Assembly: GCA_017412585.1 (NCBI GenBank)
Contig: JAFPXK010000024.1
Coordinates: forward strand, 44,239 to 108,238
Reading direction: 5' to 3'
Length of the DNA stretch: 64,000 nt
From: Oscillospiraceae bacterium
GTDB taxonomy: Bacteria; Bacillota; Clostridia; Oscillospirales; Oscillospiraceae
The notes under the pieces were generated by a model that was not told the origin of the DNA, ran no database searches, and worked only from the letters and a program-made list of their open reading frames with translations. Position numbers and translations under genes: made by a program. This document shows, piece after piece, positions 25,246 to 32,846 of this stretch (position 1 is its first letter; each line of letters starts with the position of its first letter).

Positions 25246-26286
25246 TCAGTGTAAATAGATGCGTTTTCCGCCTGTATAGGGCTTCACCACGCCGATGCGC
25301 TGGGCGGAGGGCACCGCCTGGCGCAATTCGGCAAACAGGGCGTCGGCGTCATCCGGGTCCACCGCCATCAGCAAGCCGCCCGACGTCTGGGGGTCGAACA
25401 GCATGTCCTGTTTGGCGAGAATCACGTCCCCCGGGTCCACGTGGGGCTCGGCAAAGCTGCGGTTGCGGTACATTCCCTCCGGCAGCAGTCCCATGGCCGC
25501 CAGCTCCAGCGCCTCGGGGATAAGGTCGATAGCGTCCACGTCGTAGTGGATCTCCACGTCGCTGCCCTGGGCCATCTCCACGCTGTGGCCCATGAGGCCG
25601 AAGCCGGTCACGTCGGTGCAGGCGTGGACGCGATAGCGCACCATCACGTCCCGTGCGCCCTTGTTCAGCGTGGTCATCAGCCTGGTGGCCAGGGCCATGG
25701 CGTCCGGCGAGGCCATGTCCACCTTGGCGGCGGTGGTCAGAATGCCGATACCCAGCGGCTTGGTGAGAAACAGCACGTCCCCCGGCCTGGCCCCACTGTT
25801 GGTCAGCACCCGGCTGGGATGGACGAAGCCTGTCACCGCCAGGCCGTATTTGGGCTCCGGGTCTAATATGCTGTGTCCCCCGGTGATGATGGCCCCCGCC
25901 TCGTATGCTTTCTCGTAGCCGCCCCGGAGGATTTCGTGGACGGCGTCTTTCGGCAGGTCGGCGGGCACCGCCATGATGTTCAGCGCCAGCTTGGGCTCGC
26001 CCCCCATGGCGTACACGTCGGAAAGGGCGTTGGTGGCGGCAATCTGGCCGAATACATAGGGATCGTCGGCGATGGGCGGGAAGAAATCCACCGTCTGCAC
26101 CAGCGCCAGATCCTCCGACACCTTGTATACACTGGCGTCGTCGCTCTTGTCAAACCCCACCAGCAAATTGGGGTCGTGGAGCACCTTTAAGTCACCCAAA
26201 AGCTGGGCCAGCACCCCGGCCCCCACCTTGGCGCCGCACCCGGCGCAGGAGGCCAGCTTCGTCAGTTTCACTTCATTTTCCATCAT
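25246..26286 (-). CDS. selD: Selenide, water dikinase SelD
   Basis: SelD makes selenophosphate from selenide and ATP. The 346-residue protein starts MMENEVKLTKLASCAGCGAK; the AGCGAK loop aligns with the family active-site AGCGCK, keeping the catalytic Cys while the second Cys is Ala. Ordinary Cys rather than selenocysteine is used. Next come VGFDKSDDASVYKV (about 46), QTVDFFPPIADDPYVFGQIA with metal-binding Asp, and ACTDVTGFGLMGH (about 218). The frame is open much further upstream, but that part overlaps yqeB in another frame; the start at 26286 (or 26283) follows GGAGG. No selA or selB is in the window, so the likely use is a selenium cofactor. Confidence 0.93.
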   Translation of the reverse strand: MMENEVKLTKLASCAGCGAKVGAGVLAQLLGDLKVLHDPNLLVGFDKSDDASVYKVSEDLALVQTVDFFPPIADDPYVFGQIAATNALSDVYAMGGEPKLALNIMAVPADLPKDAVHEILRGGYEKAYEAGAIITGGHSILDPEPKYGLAVTGFVHPSRVLTNSGARPGDVLFLTKPLGIGILTTAAKVDMASPDAMALATRLMTTLNKGARDVMVRYRVHACTDVTGFGLMGHSVEMAQGSDVEIHYDVDAIDLIPEALELAAMGLLPEGMYRNRSFAEPHVDPGDVILAKQDMLFDPQTSGGLLMAVDPDDADALFAELRQAVPSAQRIGVVKPYTGGKRIYLH

Positions 26287-27074
26287 TTCATCCTCCCGGA
26301 CAGGCCCAAAATAGCCTCCAACACGCCGCCGCCGATGGCTAAAGCCTTGTCGGAAGCTGTAAAGCAATACTCCCTTACACCCCGTGGGTCCACGTCTCCC
26401 GCCTTCATCCCGGCGAAGGTCTCCACCCCGTCTGCCAGCAGCCCCCGTAGCACGCCGCCGATGGTGCATACCATGGGCTTGCCTGCCACCGTGCCCACCG
26501 TGTCCCCGGCCTTCACCATGTCGCCGATGGCCCTTGTGGCGGTGAACACGCCGTCTGCCGGGGCCCGCAGCAACCGCTCCCCCGCAAAGCCGCCGATGAG
26601 ACCGGGAATGTTGGTGTTGGGCAGCGGACTGCCCTGATAGATGACCCGCCCCAGGGTGTGGCCCCGCATGGTCTCCACGGCGGCGTGGCAGTCCACCCCC
26701 GCCGTAAAGCCCGGCCCCACGCCGATGACAACGGGGGCGTCCTGTATGGCGGTACCCAGATTCCGCTTGGCTAAAATGGCATCCACCAGGGCGTCGGGCC
26801 GCAGTTCCTCCCGGATGCGACATTCCGGGTCCACAAAGACGGGGATCATTCCTGCCGCCATCAAGCGCCGGGCTTCTGCGGCGGTTTCGCACCGCACCGC
26901 CGTCACGTCCTCCACCGTCCATTCCCCCGCCACGATGGCCTGGGAAAAGGCCACCGTCCGGCGGATGGCGGTGGGGGCGGCGATGTCGGTCATAGCCACC
27001 TCCATGCCGCTGCGATAGAGCCGCAGGGCGATGCCGCTGGCTAAGTCCCCGGCCCCCCGAATCAGCACTCTCAT
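26283..27074 (-). CDS. yqeB: Selenium-dependent molybdenum hydroxylase accessory protein YqeB
   Basis: This 263-residue protein of the EF2563/YqeB family is found beside selenium-dependent molybdenum hydroxylases and is thought to take part in maturing their labile selenium cofactor. It begins with a Rossmann-type loop (MRVLIRGAGDLASGIALRLY), has VVIGVGPGFTAGVDCHAAVE near 120 and QGSPLPNTNIPGLIGG near 150, then a barrel-sandwich segment (GDMVKAGDTVGTVAGKPMVC, about 185). It overlaps selD by 4 nt, so the two are co-translated. Exact chemistry is not known for the family. Confidence 0.9.
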   Translation of the reverse strand: MRVLIRGAGDLASGIALRLYRSGMEVAMTDIAAPTAIRRTVAFSQAIVAGEWTVEDVTAVRCETAAEARRLMAAGMIPVFVDPECRIREELRPDALVDAILAKRNLGTAIQDAPVVIGVGPGFTAGVDCHAAVETMRGHTLGRVIYQGSPLPNTNIPGLIGGFAGERLLRAPADGVFTATRAIGDMVKAGDTVGTVAGKPMVCTIGGVLRGLLADGVETFAGMKAGDVDPRGVREYCFTASDKALAIGGGVLEAILGLSGRMK

Positions 27075-27155
27075 ATCCTCACCTCAAAAACCGTGATATT
27101 TCAAGTAGTATAACCGTATTCATTCTACCACACCCATTTCATAATTACAAGGCGA

Positions 27156-27184
27156 TTGACGAGCCGCCAAAAAAACGATATAAT
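27156..27184 (+). promoter_or_regulatory. Sigma-A promoter of the ModE-like regulator
   Basis: TTGACG (27156-27161), a 17-nt spacer and TATAAT (27179-27184). It is immediately followed by AATTCACTC-A-AATTCACTC (27183-27201), a tandem pair that could be an autoregulatory operator. Confidence 0.8.
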
Positions 27185-27217
27185 TCACTCAAATTCACTC
27201 GAAAGGACGTGTCCGCC

Positions 27218-27565
27218 ATGGCAAAGCTTCGCGCCAAAATCACCGTTCGCCTGTTTACCGATGAAAAGTGCTTCGGCCCCGGTGTGGCGGAGCTGCTCCA
27301 CCGGGTGGACGAGTGCCACTCCCTCCGCTCCGCCGCCATCTCCATGGAGATGGCCTACTCCAAAGCCTGGACCATCATCCACAACATGGAGCAGCGCCTG
27401 GGCATCCCGGTGCTGGAGGTGAAGATCGGCGGCAAGAACGGCGGCGGCGCCACAGTCACGCCGGAGGCCAGGCAGATCATGGAGGCCTACGAGCGGTACT
27501 GCCGCCGCATCAACGAATACGCCGAAGGCGTCTTCCAGGAGGAGTTCTCCTTTTTGGAAAGGTAA
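27218..27565 (+). CDS. ModE-like winged-helix transcriptional regulator
   Basis: This 115-residue protein matches the N-terminal DNA-binding domain of ModE (LysR-like winged helix). The helix-turn-helix spans CHSLRSAAISMEMAYSKAWT (about 32-51), followed by IIHNMEQRLGIPVLEVKIGG and the wing KNGGGATVTPEARQIMEAYE. It lacks the two C-terminal molybdate-binding (Mop) domains of full ModE, so what it senses is open. ATG 27218 is used because AAAGGA lies about 10 nt upstream; a GTG at 27209 is too close. It diverges from yqeB and precedes the desulfurase, so control of the molybdenum/selenium genes is likely. Confidence 0.87.
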   Translation: MAKLRAKITVRLFTDEKCFGPGVAELLHRVDECHSLRSAAISMEMAYSKAWTIIHNMEQRLGIPVLEVKIGGKNGGGATVTPEARQIMEAYERYCRRINEYAEGVFQEEFSFLER

Positions 27566-27597
27566 ACCTTTCTCACTGCCCTGTCAACCCATGCACC

Positions 27598-27627
27598 AAT
27601 GCGCCCCTTTGAAAGGGCGCATTTTTT
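27598..27627 (+). terminator. Intrinsic terminator after the ModE-like gene
   Basis: ATGCGCCC-CTTTGAAA-GGGCGCAT followed by TTTTT. Confidence 0.85.
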
Positions 27628-27634
27628 GATTGCC

Positions 27635-27663
27635 TTGACGCAAAATGTGAGGGGGCGTATAAT
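27635..27663 (+). promoter_or_regulatory. Sigma-A promoter of the EF2568-type desulfurase
   Basis: TTGACG (27635-27640), a 17-nt spacer and TATAAT (27658-27663), starting only 8 nt after the preceding terminator. Confidence 0.85.
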
Positions 27664-27670
27664 AAGAGTG

Positions 27671-27743
27671 AAAAAATTCGGATGAAAACGAACCGATTTT
27701 GCCTGTCGAAACAGGGTGGAATCCGGTCAAAGGAGCGCATCAC
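27671..27743 (+). ncRNA. Candidate structured leader RNA before the desulfurase gene
   Basis: The 73-nt leader can fold two ways. In one, CGGAT (27679-27683) pairs with ATCCG (27721-27725), enclosing a perfect hairpin CCTGT-CGAA-ACAGG (27702-27715). In the other, AAAATTCGG pairs with CCGATTTT (27674-27699), which uses the same CGG. Mutually exclusive stems ending at the SD are typical of regulatory leaders. No known riboswitch class was recognised. Confidence 0.45.
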
Positions 27744-28880
27744 ATGATCTATCTGGACAACGCCGCCACCACGCTGCATAAGCCCCCCCAGGTGGGGCAG
27801 GCCATCCTCTCCGCCATGGAGACCATGGGCAACAGCGCCCGGGGCAGCCACGGAGGGAGCCTGGGCGCCGCCCACACCGTCTACGACTGCCGCTGCAAGC
27901 TGGCAGCCCTCTTTCACTGTCCCCGGCCCGACCGGGTGGTGTTCACATCCAACGTCACCGAGGCGCTGAACCTGACGCTGTGGGGCCTCCTTCAGGAGGG
28001 CGACCACGTGGTGGCCACCGACTGGGACCACAATTCCGTCCTCCGTCCGCTTCATCATATTTCCCGGGAGAGAAACGTGGCAATTTCCTTTGTCCATGCA
28101 GATTGTAATGGAAATTTGCTTTACAGTGATTTTGAGGATTTGATGCGGCCTGATACCCGGCTGGTTGTCTGCACCCACGCCTCCAATCTCACCGGCAACG
28201 TGCTGGACGTGGCCCGGGTTTCGGAGATCGCCCACCGCCATGGGGCGCTGCTGGTGCTGGACGCCGCCCAGACGGCGGGAAGCCGGGAGGTGGATATGAC
28301 GGCCATGGGGGTAGACGTTCTCTGCTTCACCGGCCACAAGGGGCTGATGGGCCCCCAGGGCACCGGCGGATTGTGCATCGCCCCGGGGGTGGAGATACGG
28401 CCCTACAAGGTGGGCGGCACCGGCGTCCAGACCTACAGCGAAACCCAGCCCGCCCAGCTCCCGGTGGCTTTGGAGGCAGGTACCTTAAACGGCCACGGCA
28501 TCGCCGGACTTTCGGCAGCGATCGACTATATCAACCAGGTGGGAATCGGCGCGATCTGTGACAAGGAGAAAGCCTTGACAATGCGCTTTTACAATGGCGT
28601 TGCGTCTATTCCCGGCGTGCGGGTGTACGGCGATTTTTCCGGCGTGCACAGCGCCATTGTCACCTTGAATATCCGCAGCTACGACTCCGGTGCGGTGGCG
28701 GACGCGCTGTGGGACGAATACGAAATCGCCGTCCGCGCCGGGGCCCACTGCGCCCCCCGGATGCACCGGGCGCTGGGCACAGTGGACCAGGGGGCAGTGC
28801 GATTCAGCTTCTCCTGGTTTACCACCGAGGCGGAAGTCGACGCCGCCATACGCGCCGTGAAGGCGCTGGCGGAGGAATGA
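27744..28880 (+). CDS. EF2568-family cysteine desulfurase (selenium-linked)
   Basis: This 378-residue pyridoxal-phosphate enzyme of the NifS/CsdB class, in the branch found with selenium-dependent molybdenum hydroxylases, probably delivers sulfur or selenium from cysteine/selenocysteine. It begins MIYLDNAATTLHKPPQV; the cofactor lysine is in CFTGHKGLMGPQGTGG (about 200), and the nucleophile Cys is in RAGAHCAPRMHRALG (about 336). The frame extends back to 27699, but ATG 27744 has AAAGGAG about 10 nt upstream. Own promoter and structured leader. The stop is 6 nt before the cardiolipin synthase ATG, so the two may be co-transcribed. Confidence 0.9.
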   Translation: MIYLDNAATTLHKPPQVGQAILSAMETMGNSARGSHGGSLGAAHTVYDCRCKLAALFHCPRPDRVVFTSNVTEALNLTLWGLLQEGDHVVATDWDHNSVLRPLHHISRERNVAISFVHADCNGNLLYSDFEDLMRPDTRLVVCTHASNLTGNVLDVARVSEIAHRHGALLVLDAAQTAGSREVDMTAMGVDVLCFTGHKGLMGPQGTGGLCIAPGVEIRPYKVGGTGVQTYSETQPAQLPVALEAGTLNGHGIAGLSAAIDYINQVGIGAICDKEKALTMRFYNGVASIPGVRVYGDFSGVHSAIVTLNIRSYDSGAVADALWDEYEIAVRAGAHCAPRMHRALGTVDQGAVRFSFSWFTTEAEVDAAIRAVKALAEE

Positions 28881-28886
28881 GGAGCC

Positions 28887-30470
28887 ATGGAAAAAAGTAA
28901 AATTTGGGATGAATACGGCGAAAACGTCACCCGGCTGCTGCTGAAGCCCCGAAAGGGCCTTTCCAGGCTGGTGTTCAGCCGCATTGGCGTGGTGATGCTG
29001 CTGCTGGCGGTGCAGGTGGCGCTGCTGCTGATGGCCTACCGCTGGCTGGACAGCTATTTCGACTGGTTCAACGGCGCCCAGTGGGTCTTTACCGCCTTCG
29101 TGGTGTTCGCCCTCTTTAGCAGCGATATGGACGCCACGGGCAAGCTGACGTGGATGTTCCTGCTGGGGCTGGGCCCTGTGCCGGCCAGCATCTTCCTGTG
29201 GTTTACCCAGCGCAGCTTCGGCCACCGGGCCCAGCGGCGGATGGTCCAGGAAATGGTGGACGCCACCCGGGGAAAGCTCCCTCAGGACGGGGCGGTATTG
29301 CAGCGCACGGAGCTGATGCGCTCGGGCACCGACGACCTGTGGCGCTACTTGAACCGCAGCGGCACCTTCCCCATTTACAGCAACACGGAGGTCACCTATT
29401 ACCCCTCCGGGGAGGCCAAGTTTGAGGCCATGCTGGAAGTCTTGAAAACAGCGGAAAAGTTCATTTTTTTGGAGTATTTCATCATTGCCGAGGGGTATAT
29501 GTGGGGCAGAGTGCTGAACGTGCTGCAGGAAAAGGCCCAGCAGGGCGTGGACGTGCGGGTGATGTACGACGGCATGTGCGAGTTCACCACCCTGCCGGCC
29601 GACTACCCCAAGCGCCTGGCCCGATTGGGTATCCAGTGCAAGGCCTTCTCCCCGGTATATCCCTTTTTATCCACCCATTACAACTACCGCGACCACCGGA
29701 AGATTCTGGTAATCGACGGCAAGGTGGCCTTTAACGGCGGGGTAAACCTGGCAGATGAATATATCAATAAGGTGGAGCGGTTTGGCAAGTGGAAGGACGC
29801 CGCCGTGAAGCTGACAGGCGGCGCCGTGGCCAGCTTTACGCTGATGTTTTTGCAGATGTGGAACCTGGCGGAAAAGGAGCCCCGGTGGGACGAGTACCTG
29901 TCCTCCCCCACCGCCGCCCATGACGGCTACGTGATGCCCTATTGCGACAGCCCCCTGGACAAGGACAAGGTAGGCGAAATGGTGTACATGGATATGCTGA
30001 ACCGGGCCAGAAGCTACGTGCATATCTTCACGCCCTATCTCATTCTGGACAACGAGCTGGAAACGGCGCTGAAATTCGCCGCCCAGCGGGGCGTGGAGGT
30101 AAAGCTGATTCTGCCGGGCATTCCCGACAAGAAGGGGGCCTACGCCCTTGCAAAGTCCCACTACAAGTACCTGCTGGAGGCAGGAGTGGAGATTTACGAA
30201 TACTCCCCCGGCTTCGTACACAGCAAGGTGTTTGTCTGCGACGGCGAGAAGGCGGTGGTGGGCACCATCAACCTGGACTACCGCAGCCTGTACCACCACT
30301 TTGAGTGCGCCACCTATCTCTATCGCTGCGGCTGCATCACCGACATTGAAAAGGATTTCCAGCTGACGCTGCCGGAGTGCCGGCAGGTGACATTGGAGAA
30401 TTTGAAAGAGGCCACCCGGGGATACCGGCTCAGAGGCCGCATCACGAAGGTTGTGGCGCCGCTGATGTAA
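28887..30470 (+). CDS. cls: Cardiolipin synthase (phospholipase D family)
   Basis: This enzyme condenses phosphatidylglycerol into cardiolipin at the membrane. The 527-residue protein has two N-terminal membrane helices (about 31-52 and 58-82) plus a third hydrophobic stretch near 90-110. Two phospholipase D HKD motifs follow: YRDHRKILVIDGKVAFNGG (about 268) and FVHSKVFVCDGEKAVVGT (about 447). Length and layout fit the Cls family. It follows the desulfurase by 6 nt, though the functions look unrelated. Confidence 0.93.
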   Translation: MEKSKIWDEYGENVTRLLLKPRKGLSRLVFSRIGVVMLLLAVQVALLLMAYRWLDSYFDWFNGAQWVFTAFVVFALFSSDMDATGKLTWMFLLGLGPVPASIFLWFTQRSFGHRAQRRMVQEMVDATRGKLPQDGAVLQRTELMRSGTDDLWRYLNRSGTFPIYSNTEVTYYPSGEAKFEAMLEVLKTAEKFIFLEYFIIAEGYMWGRVLNVLQEKAQQGVDVRVMYDGMCEFTTLPADYPKRLARLGIQCKAFSPVYPFLSTHYNYRDHRKILVIDGKVAFNGGVNLADEYINKVERFGKWKDAAVKLTGGAVASFTLMFLQMWNLAEKEPRWDEYLSSPTAAHDGYVMPYCDSPLDKDKVGEMVYMDMLNRARSYVHIFTPYLILDNELETALKFAAQRGVEVKLILPGIPDKKGAYALAKSHYKYLLEAGVEIYEYSPGFVHSKVFVCDGEKAVVGTINLDYRSLYHHFECATYLYRCGCITDIEKDFQLTLPECRQVTLENLKEATRGYRLRGRITKVVAPLM

Positions 30471-30498
30471 TGCATTGATGCCATAAAGGAAAGCAGAA

Positions 30499-30536
30499 AA
30501 CAGCGCACGGGCCCGTCATTGGGTCCGTGCGCTGTT
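30499..30536. terminator. Hairpin between convergent cls and metal ATPase genes
   Basis: AACAGCGCACGG-(gcccgtcattgggt)-CCGTGCGCTGTT. The plus strand continues ACAT and the minus strand CTGC, so there is no strong T-run; it may serve both directions. Confidence 0.55.
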
Positions 30537-30551
30537 ACATATCATCATGTG

Positions 30552-32462
30552 TTACAGGTTTTTTACAAACAGGCAGCGGATGGCGTTGAGCACCGCCAGA
30601 ATCATCACGCCCACGTCCGCCGCAATGGCAATCCACATATTGGCAGCGCCAAACGCGGCCAGCAGCAGGCAGGCCAGCTTGACCCCCAGGGCGAACACGA
30701 TGTTCTCCCGGACGATGGCCATGCACTTGCGGCCGATGCGGATGGCCTTGGCGATCTTCATGGGTTCGTCGTCCATCAGCACCACGTCGGCGGCCTCGAT
30801 GGCGGCGTCGGAGCCCAGGGCGCCCATGGCGACGCCAACGTCGGCCCGGGCCAGCACGGGGGCGTCGTTGATGCCGTCGCCCACAAAGGCAAGGCGGTCT
30901 CCCCTGCCGTTTTCGGCAAGGAGGCGCTCTACGCAGTCCACCTTGTCAGAGGGCAGCAGAGCGGCGCGATATTCCTTGATGCCCACCTGGGCCGCCACCT
31001 TTTCCGCCACGGCGGCGCTGTCGCCGGTGAGCATCACCAGGCGTTTGACGCCGCTGCGGCGAAGCTGGGACACCGCCTGGGCGGCGGATTCCTTCAGCTG
31101 ATCGGCAATGACGATATGGCCGCCGTAGGTGCCGTCATAGGCCACGTGAATCACCGTGCCCACATGATGGCAGGGGGAGAAGGTGACGCCAAGACGCTCC
31201 ATCAGCTTCTCGTTGCCCACGGCGGCGGTGACGCCGTCCAGCCGGGCGACGACGCCCTGGCCGCTGATCTCCTCCACGTCGGTGACGCGGCCCAACTCCA
31301 CGTGGCCGCCGTAGGCCTCCATGATGCTGCGGGCGATGGGGTGGGTGGAATGGCACTCCACGTGGGCGGCGATCTCCAGCGCCTTTTGCCGCTCCCAGGG
31401 GCTGTTATGCACCGTTTCCACCACGAAATTGCCCTTGGTGATGGTGCCGGTTTTATCAAAGGCCACGGCGGTGACCCGGGAGAGGGATTCCAGGAAATTG
31501 GAGCCCTTGATCAGAATGCCCTGGCTGCTTGCCCCACCCAGGGCGGCAAAGAAGCTGAGGGGAATGCTGATGACCACCGCACAGGGGCAGCTGATGACCA
31601 GGAAGGTGCAGGCACGCAGCACCCAGTCGCCCCACAGGGCGCCGAGGGTGGCGTAGTTGGCCAGGCCAATGCCGGTGAGGGTGCAGAACAGTGGCGGCAC
31701 CACCGCCAGGGCAAGGGCGGCATAGCAGACGATGGGGGTATAGTAATGGGCAAAGCGGGAGATGAAATTCTCCGACACCGCCTTGCGGGAGGCGGCGTTC
31801 TCCACCAGCTCTAAAATGCGGGAGGCGGTGGACTGGTCAAACTCCCGGGTGGTGCGGATATGGAGAAGGCCCGAGAGGTTGATGCTGCCGCTGAGCACCT
31901 CCCGGCCGGGCCCCACGGTGACAGGCAGGCTCTCGCCGGTGAGGGCGGCGGTGTCCAGGGAGGAGGTGCCCTCCTCCACCACGCCGTCAATGGGCACCTT
32001 TTCACCGGGCTGCACCACGATGACGGTGCCCACAGCCACCTCGTCGGGATCTACTCTGGTCAGCTCGCCGTTTTCCTCTATATTGGCATAGTCGGGGCGG
32101 ATGTCCATAAGGGCGGAGATATTGCGGCGGCTCTTGCCTACGGCGTAGCTCTGGAACAGCTCGCCCACCTGATAGAGCAGCATTACCGCCACGCCCTCGC
32201 CGTACTCCCCCAGGGCGATGGCGCCGATGGTGGCCACGGTCATAAGAAAGTTTTCGTCAAACACGCTGCCGTTTTTGATGCCCTGGAATGCCTTGCGCAA
32301 AATGTCGTACCCCACCAGCAGATAGGGCACCAGGAAAAGCATCAGCAGCGCCCACCGGGGCACGGGCCAGCGGACGATGCCCTCGGAAATCAAATACAGC
32401 GGCACGAACAGGACAGCAGCTGCAAGGATGCGCCACAGCAGCTTTTTCTGTTTTTGGGTCAT
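30552..32462 (-). CDS. Heavy-metal P1B-type ATPase (probably Zn/Cd/Co exporter)
   Basis: This 636-residue metal-transporting ATPase has family motifs in order: actuator AALTGESLPV (about 172), the membrane metal site VISCPCAVVISIP (about 293) and the phosphorylation site AFDKTGTITKG (about 335). A His-Pro locus CHSTHPIARS (about 369), GDSAAVAEKVAAQVG and the hinge FVGDGINDAP (about 538) follow. CPC with this surrounding favours Zn2+/Cd2+-type pumps over copper pumps. There is no N-terminal metal-binding domain fused; a free HMA protein (32509-32727) is encoded just upstream on the same strand and probably fills that role. Confidence 0.92.
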   Translation of the reverse strand: MTQKQKKLLWRILAAAVLFVPLYLISEGIVRWPVPRWALLMLFLVPYLLVGYDILRKAFQGIKNGSVFDENFLMTVATIGAIALGEYGEGVAVMLLYQVGELFQSYAVGKSRRNISALMDIRPDYANIEENGELTRVDPDEVAVGTVIVVQPGEKVPIDGVVEEGTSSLDTAALTGESLPVTVGPGREVLSGSINLSGLLHIRTTREFDQSTASRILELVENAASRKAVSENFISRFAHYYTPIVCYAALALAVVPPLFCTLTGIGLANYATLGALWGDWVLRACTFLVISCPCAVVISIPLSFFAALGGASSQGILIKGSNFLESLSRVTAVAFDKTGTITKGNFVVETVHNSPWERQKALEIAAHVECHSTHPIARSIMEAYGGHVELGRVTDVEEISGQGVVARLDGVTAAVGNEKLMERLGVTFSPCHHVGTVIHVAYDGTYGGHIVIADQLKESAAQAVSQLRRSGVKRLVMLTGDSAAVAEKVAAQVGIKEYRAALLPSDKVDCVERLLAENGRGDRLAFVGDGINDAPVLARADVGVAMGALGSDAAIEAADVVLMDDEPMKIAKAIRIGRKCMAIVRENIVFALGVKLACLLLAAFGAANMWIAIAADVGVMILAVLNAIRCLFVKNL

Positions 32463-32508
32463 AGTATCGCCTCCTCCGGCCCCTCACGCGATGGAGCCGG
32501 GATGAATC

Positions 32509-32727
32509 TTACAGAAATACCTCGCAGTCGGACTCCGCCTTTTTGCAGTTGTCCCGGACGGCGGCCATCACCTGGGCGGGATCGGCGCCGTCTTCAAACT
32601 CCACCTTCATCTTCAAGGTCATGAAGCTGACGGCGCAATCCTTGACGCCGGGGGTCTTTTTGGCGGCCTCCTCCATCTTATTGGCGCAGTTGGCGCAATC
32701 CACGTCGATTTTGTAGCTCTTTTTCAT
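32509..32727 (-). CDS. Free HMA-domain metal-binding protein
   Basis: This 72-residue heavy-metal-associated domain starts MKKSYKIDVDCANCANKMEE, with the CxxC metal site at residues 11-14. The remaining beta-alpha-beta pattern (GVKDCAVSFMTLKMKVEF) is typical of the fold. It is 46 nt upstream of the P-type ATPase on the same strand, so it likely hands metal to, or reports metal for, that pump. DCANCANK is the form usual beside Zn/Cd ATPases. GGAGG precedes ATG 32727. Confidence 0.9.
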   Translation of the reverse strand: MKKSYKIDVDCANCANKMEEAAKKTPGVKDCAVSFMTLKMKVEFEDGADPAQVMAAVRDNCKKAESDCEVFL

Positions 32728-32746
32728 GGTGATCTCCTCCTTGCAA

Positions 32747-32774
32747 ATATGAATGTATGTTCATATATTCATAT
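32747..32774. promoter_or_regulatory. AT-rich palindromic operator upstream of the HMA/ATPase genes
   Basis: ATATGAA-TGTATG-TTCATAT followed by a third overlapping half, ATTCATAT. This resembles ArsR/SmtB/CadC-type metal-repressor sites. It lies 20 nt before the HMA start codon. No repressor gene is nearby. Confidence 0.55.
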
Positions 32775-32846
32775 TACTACCGGATTACGGAAATGTCAAT
32801 GGGGGTGGCGGGATTTCGCAAAAAATATACAGGCGATTTTGCGCCG

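Noticed and set aside
26287..26922. Upstream extension of the selD frame to 558 residues
   Set aside because: The extra part is Arg/Gly-rich, overlaps yqeB in another frame and has no homology I recognise. GGAGG and ATGATG at 26283-26286 fit the known SelD N-terminus.
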